Assembly (NCBI GenBank): GCA_026874595.1
Contig: CM049310.1
Span: 3,286,001 to 3,350,000, forward strand
DNA from: Sipunculus nudus
Lineage: Eukaryota > Annelida > Sipuncula > Golfingiida > Sipunculidae
Direction: 5' to 3'
Length of the DNA stretch: 64,000 nt
A program made the translations under genes and the position numbers. Shown here piece after piece: positions 59,511-64,000 of this stretch. Every line of letters starts with the position of its first letter. The stretch's first letter is position 1. The notes beneath the pieces were generated by a model. That model did no database searches, was not told where the DNA came from, and saw nothing but the letters and a program-made list of their open reading frames with translations.

Positions 59511-60927
59511 CTGTCATTCATTTTTACTTCAATGTATAGGAAAATTAAGTGTCTAAGAAACTAAACGGGTGGGAGCTACCTTATGGGATAGCTTAAATGA
59601 CTAGAGATAACCATTGCTTTTAGAAAAAAAAAATAACACTTATCCCCTGAAGAAAACTGTCAAGGTACCTAAACATTTGCAACTGTATGTGAATTATCTC
59701 ATGCCATTTGTTCATTAGTTTGGCAAAACCATCCCTGTACACGGACTAACAATTTCCAATTCACCCGTTCCATTCATTGTTATGGTTCTGTGTGTAAGTA
59801 AACACAGTCCACGTGTGTCTGTGTACCATAAAAAGACCATAACTAGAGGTCGTCTGTTCTTGCGCGTGCACAACTCCCAAACAAGGAGAAATGATATGGA
59901 AGATAAAAAAAATATACACTATTGGGATGCTTGAAAAAATCTTGATTTGTAAAGTAGCGCGGTTTGGCCGCCAGGTAGCATGCGCGCTATTTTTACATTG
60001 GTATACCACTGATCTCGCAAACCTAACATTACTTGTGTACAGGAGTACTCAAATGGTTTACAATGAAATATTAGCAGACACCATCATATTTTAAGGAGAA
60101 AAAAAATCAAGCTATGTGTATTAAGCATTTAACACTACATGTGTTTATCAAATATACTTGGTATGTGAATAGGTACATTTAATATAACCAAAAGATAATT
60201 TTAGACAATCCCAAACTAGTCAGAGAACTAAGTTTATGTGTTTAGTATGTAAATACATTCCAAAAAGAACCTTGTCCCAGCTTACTTTGTTTATGTTTCG
60301 GTCAAAGTTTATTAATTTAACAATTTAAATATTATTTTAATACAAGCTGAAAGACATGTCAAAACTGAATAAAAAAATTGGCACCATGTTTTTAAGGCTT
60401 CATAGAAAGGTGAAGAACAAAAATGCATGGGGTGTCACATTTTTACAAACAAAATTTACTCAGGACGAATTTGCTACATATGCCCCTACACTACTATGCG
60501 TTTCCTTAGAACTAAATAAAAGGAGATCAAACATCTTCTCGGCCGTCTGCACCCGCCGTATCTTTTTTAATGACTGTGTACAGGCCTAAATACCAATTTA
60601 AAATTGTGACGTCATAATGGGTACCATAGCTACATTCATGTACATGGGTATATCTTTAATACAACATATCTGTGTTCTGTAATCGATATGTTTTATCAAA
60701 TTGATGATGGCAATACGTACAATAACATCTTCAGCAATATTAATATTAATATTTTATAATTTTGTGTATTGATTTCAGGTTTTCTTTGTACACCTGGTTT
60801 GGAATGATATTTAATTGTTAAGACGTTAAGACAATATCTAAGGTAACCCTCATTGGGACATTCTCCAAGGTTTTGGAATCGTTATCTTTTTTGTCATTTT
60901 TTAGACAGAGGTTATACATAATTAATT
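59511..60927. other. Non-coding stretch, no gene recognised
   Basis: Short ORFs at 59761-60094 and 60356-60589 lack motifs. TGACGTCATAATGGGTACC lies near 60606. This may be 3' flank of the candidate terminal exon at 61082. Confidence 0.45.
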
Positions 60928-60933
60928 TTTATT
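60928..60933 (-). promoter_or_regulatory. Putative poly(A) signal AATAAA
   Basis: AATAAA on the minus strand about 150 nt past the stop codon of the candidate terminal exon at 61082-61336. The hexamer is common by chance in AT-rich DNA, so the position is the only support. Confidence 0.35.
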
Positions 60934-61081
60934 CAGAAGTTCTTACGACGTTAGAACGCAGTGGTCTGTTGCAATGTGACTTAAGTTATGTTTTACATTT
61001 AAGTCTAGGGGCATGTTTGACTCACTATGGTAACGGGTAACCATTATTAGACCACATTTGTTACGCCGCATTTGATGATTT

Positions 61082-61336
61082 TCAAGGATTTGCCTCATTT
61101 AACTTTATTGTAACAGACCCAGGACCTTCAGTTGGACATCCAAAAGCGCTGTCACTTAGCTTCATTTTAATCCCGACTCCCCATTTCCAATATCTGTGAC
61201 CTTCCTCGATTTTTATTCCATGTTTGTACCCTAATTCCAAAGCCATCTTCTGCAAGTTCTCAGTTATATTATTATCTCTTTCTACACATGCCTTATACAA
61301 CACAAGCTTTGCAATCCGACACGCGGTAACAATACT
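61082..61336 (-). CDS. Candidate terminal exon, unknown protein
   Basis: Minus-strand exon of 84 codons plus TGA. The acceptor is TTAAGGTCCTCTCAG and the frame enters in phase 0: SIVTACRIAKLVLYKACVE, then NLQKMALELGYKHGIK, HRYWKWGVGIKMKLSDSAFG and finally PGSVTIKLNEANP. Codon choice and composition look like a real protein, with mixed helix-like and strand-like segments, and an AATAAA lies about 150 nt downstream. The frame is open a little upstream of the acceptor, to a TGA at 61376-61378, so a slightly longer exon is possible. I do not recognise the family. Upstream exons would lie to the right. Confidence 0.45.
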   Translation of the reverse strand, partial: SIVTACRIAKLVLYKACVERDNNITENLQKMALELGYKHGIKIEEGHRYWKWGVGIKMKLSDSAFGCPTEGPGSVTIKLNEANP

Positions 61337-61687
61337 CTGAGAGGACCTTAACAAGGTGTGAGCTCCCTTTGTCAATCAAAAATATTCCTTTACCATGTGT
61401 CTCTTTGCACCAGAAGGAATGCAGAGTCAGTTATGACGTACAAATTGTAAACTGACCTAGAACTTTGCGGTTACAAACGAATTTTACCTTTCCAGGACAA
61501 AATATCCAACTATGACGAAGCATGGTAGCACACCGACTTTGTGTATTGATGGTGTAAATTCTAAGATAATCCCCAGTACTCATGCAGTTATGGTAATTGG
61601 CCCGGCAGAGTCCGGTGGTTTACGAAGTGTAATGTTTTGTGATGGTTTAAGGAGCGCAATCTAGACCCGTAAACTGATAAGTATAAT

Positions 61688-62535
61688 GCAGTGAATTACG
61701 AAGTGTGACGTAGTCGTGAGAAATAAAGTGGGAAGTAGTAACGAAGTGTGACTTAGTCGTGAGAAATACGAAGTGTGAATTACGAAGTGTGACGTGGTCG
61801 TGAGAATAACGGAGTGTGACGTAGTCGTGAGAAATACGAAGTGTAAAGTATTGAATAACTAAGTGTGACGTATTGAATTACGAAGTGTGACGTAGTCGTG
61901 AGAATTGCGATGTGTAAAGTATTGAATAACTAAGTGTGACGTATTGAATTACGAAGTGTGACGTAGTCGTGAGAATTATGATGTGTGACGTTGTCGTGAG
62001 AACTACGAAGTGTGACGTAGTCGTTAGTGAAGTAGTCGTGAGAATTACGAAGGGTGACGTAGTCGTGAGAATTATCAAGTGTGATTTAGTCGTGAGAACT
62101 ATGATGTATGACGTCGTCGTCAGAAATACAAATTGTTAAGTAGTGAATAACTAAGTGGGAAATTGTCGTGAGAATGACGAAGTGTAACGTAGTCGTGAGA
62201 AATACGGAGTGTGATGTAGTCGTGAGAAATACGATGTGTGACGTTGTCGTGAGAACTACGAAGTGTGACGTAGTCGTTAGTGAAGTAGTCGTGAGAATGA
62301 CGAAGTGTAACGTAGTCGTGAGATTTACAATGTGTGATGTAGTCGTGAGAAATACGGAGTGTGATGTAGTCGTGAGATTTATGAAGTGTGACATAGTCGT
62401 AAAAATTACGAAGTGTGAAGTAGTCTAGTAAATAACCAAATATGTCGTGGTCTTGGGAATTACAAAATGTGACGTAATCTAGTGAATTACAAGGGTAACG
62501 CAGTCTAGTTTATGTACGAAGTGTAAGGTAGGGTA
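61688..62535. repeat. 27-bp degenerate minisatellite
   Basis: Units of the form GTAGTCGTGAGAATTACGAA + GTGTGAC (27 bp), with many indels and substituted units such as GTATTGAATAACTAA. Larger blocks recur: about 63 bp (near 61843 and 61905) and about 60 bp at a 253-bp offset (61987 and 62240). Because 27 is a multiple of 3, both strands read as 9-residue repeats (LTTTSHFVI, VVRNTKCDV); I do not treat these as proteins. Confidence 0.93.
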
Positions 62536-64000
62536 GAGGTTCATTAAATGCAAAACGACTCCGTTTGACAACAGTAAATCTCTTGTATAATTTTTTTATA
62601 ATACGAATAGTATTAATAATCAATGATTTCTAATGCTTCCTCTACAAGGTCTGTGGTTTGTCAGGTGAGGTTACAAGTATCACATTTCTGTCGTAACACT
62701 CTAGCCCCAGTATCTGGTTAACTTGATAATATAAACTAGGGAATATCAGACAACATCTGTCACTCAGGTAGCTTACTGAACGGTTAAGTAGACATGCAGT
62801 TTGGTGTCCTTTATATATGAATATATATGTATAAATAAATAAATTTACATATAAACATCTAACCTTACAAATTAAAAATAGCATAGATTTTATTAAATAA
62901 ATATGAATATATGATAAAACATCGGGATATATCTGGATGCAGTCTCTAAACGTTAAACACTGCCAGATAAAAAAAACAGAGATTTTCTGAGAATGGTCGA
63001 CCAAAAATTATGTTGAGAAGCTGGACGTTCATAACGAGATGTGACAGTAAACGTACAGTGCAAATGGATACTCGGACCCTTAAAAAGATAGAATCACCCA
63101 TTATTCGTTTATGATTGATTAGTTCATATAATAACCTTTACAAGTGTGAAGCTTGCGGATTGTTTTCGGTCTGAAGTGTTTGTGTGGCCCTTATCATAAA
63201 ATAAACGAGGGAGGGTACTCCGAGATATCCAAGCTCCCTGTTCACACAAATTGCCGTCTGCTGGAAAACCACAGGCCTGCTCTTAGCACAAATAAATGTG
63301 TACACAAAGCTTTCCCGCCTGTCAGTCATAGAAGGCGTCTATCGGTACGGATAAAAAGCTCTGGTGGAGTTTACCTTTTTAATTTTCGCTTAAACGTTCT
63401 TCATCGAGATAGTGAAATTGAGGGTTTCCACAGTGCACGCTCACTATTTATTGATGTGAAAAGATCTTACTTCAATAAATCTACTTTACCTCTTAATTAA
63501 AGGTTCGTTTGTTAGACGTATGAAGGGTTTCCAAAGGATGAGTCAATGAGCGGACTTGTTTCCTTTTAAACTTTGTACCGACTGACTGGGGCCAGGATTA
63601 CCTATGATTCTGCGTTTTAGGGGTTGTATGCCTATTTCCCTGCCCTGTTTCGATATGGCGGGGATAAATTCACATCAAGATGATAATCTCTTAAACTGTA
63701 GTGTTCGTGATATATCCCATTATCATGCATCGACTTAGGCGTGGCTACCCAAAAGCATCATTCCGGCTTCTCCTAGGCCTGTCCGGTTAAAGTCACTAAC
63801 AAACTCCTATTTCTGATTATAGAACGTCACATCTGTACCTTCGTTTCGTTTTTCGTGCCCTCATCATTCCTTATTGAATCATTCAAGAATTAAGAAGAAA
63901 AAGCTTATGTGCCTCCATCTTTAGTATGCACAATAACCCACATGCCACAGTTCGGAAATCTGAACAAGGGATAGCGCTAGTATATAAAAATGAAGCCGTC
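62536..64000. other. Non-coding stretch, no gene recognised
   Basis: AT-rich. Overlapping ORFs at 62642-63004 and 63138-63500 (up to 120 codons) have no motif and no good splice boundaries. Confidence 0.45.

Noticed and set aside
780-60620. Repeated CRE-like TGACGTCA or TGACGTC words (about 790, 8157, 10135, 11013, 38809, 60606)
   Set aside because: Short palindromes with no consistent relation to a supported gene start; no regulatory claim can be made.

Overview
This is non-coding-rich eukaryotic DNA. It is AT-rich, has no long intact ORFs outside a dead retrotransposon, and its few coding candidates are short and bounded by splice sites. The repeat content suggests a marine invertebrate, most likely a mollusc such as a bivalve: dispersed elements with tandem-repeat cores, a Tx1/L1-type LINE, a tRNA-derived SINE, many long poly-G/C and (TA)n tracts, and several minisatellites. 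The taxon is inference; no conserved host gene that would fix it was recognised.

Layout. 1-2.9 kb: no gene seen. 2.9-7.6 kb: a 71-bp satellite of about 66 copies with an internal 1,491-bp (21-monomer) duplication. 8.8-10.4 kb: three candidate minus-strand exons with compatible phases, interrupted by one TGA. 11.8-17.5 kb: small repeats, poly-G elements, a 45-bp tandem repeat and a 142-bp near-perfect palindrome. 18.8-22 kb: a 145-bp direct duplication and a 49-bp satellite of about 42 copies. 22.3-23.2 kb: a dispersed element with a tandem core; related copies lie at 45.3-46.5 and 51.9-53.0 kb, with solo ends at 33.9 and 50.4 kb. 25.4-26.9 kb: a 38/39-bp satellite. 28.0-32.9 kb: a dead Tx1/L1-type LINE whose 5' half is inverted relative to its 3' half (twin-priming structure). 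32.9-33.4 kb: another dispersed tandem-core repeat. 39.7-39.9 kb: a tRNA-derived SINE.

43.05-44.95 kb and 54.97-56.96 kb hold two foldback elements of about 1.9-2.0 kb. They share TACGGTGGCT ends and ATCTCG..CGAGAT subterminal palindromes, and each is flanked by a 6-bp target duplication (CAGTTT and ATTTAG). This is the best candidate for an undescribed system in the window.

Host-gene signal is limited to minus-strand exon candidates. One encodes a transmembrane segment (53.5 kb), one is a terminal exon with a downstream AATAAA (61.1 kb), and the 8.8-10.4 kb cluster is the third. None could be named. Most short ORFs elsewhere are chance readings through AT-rich DNA or through repeats whose period is a multiple of three.
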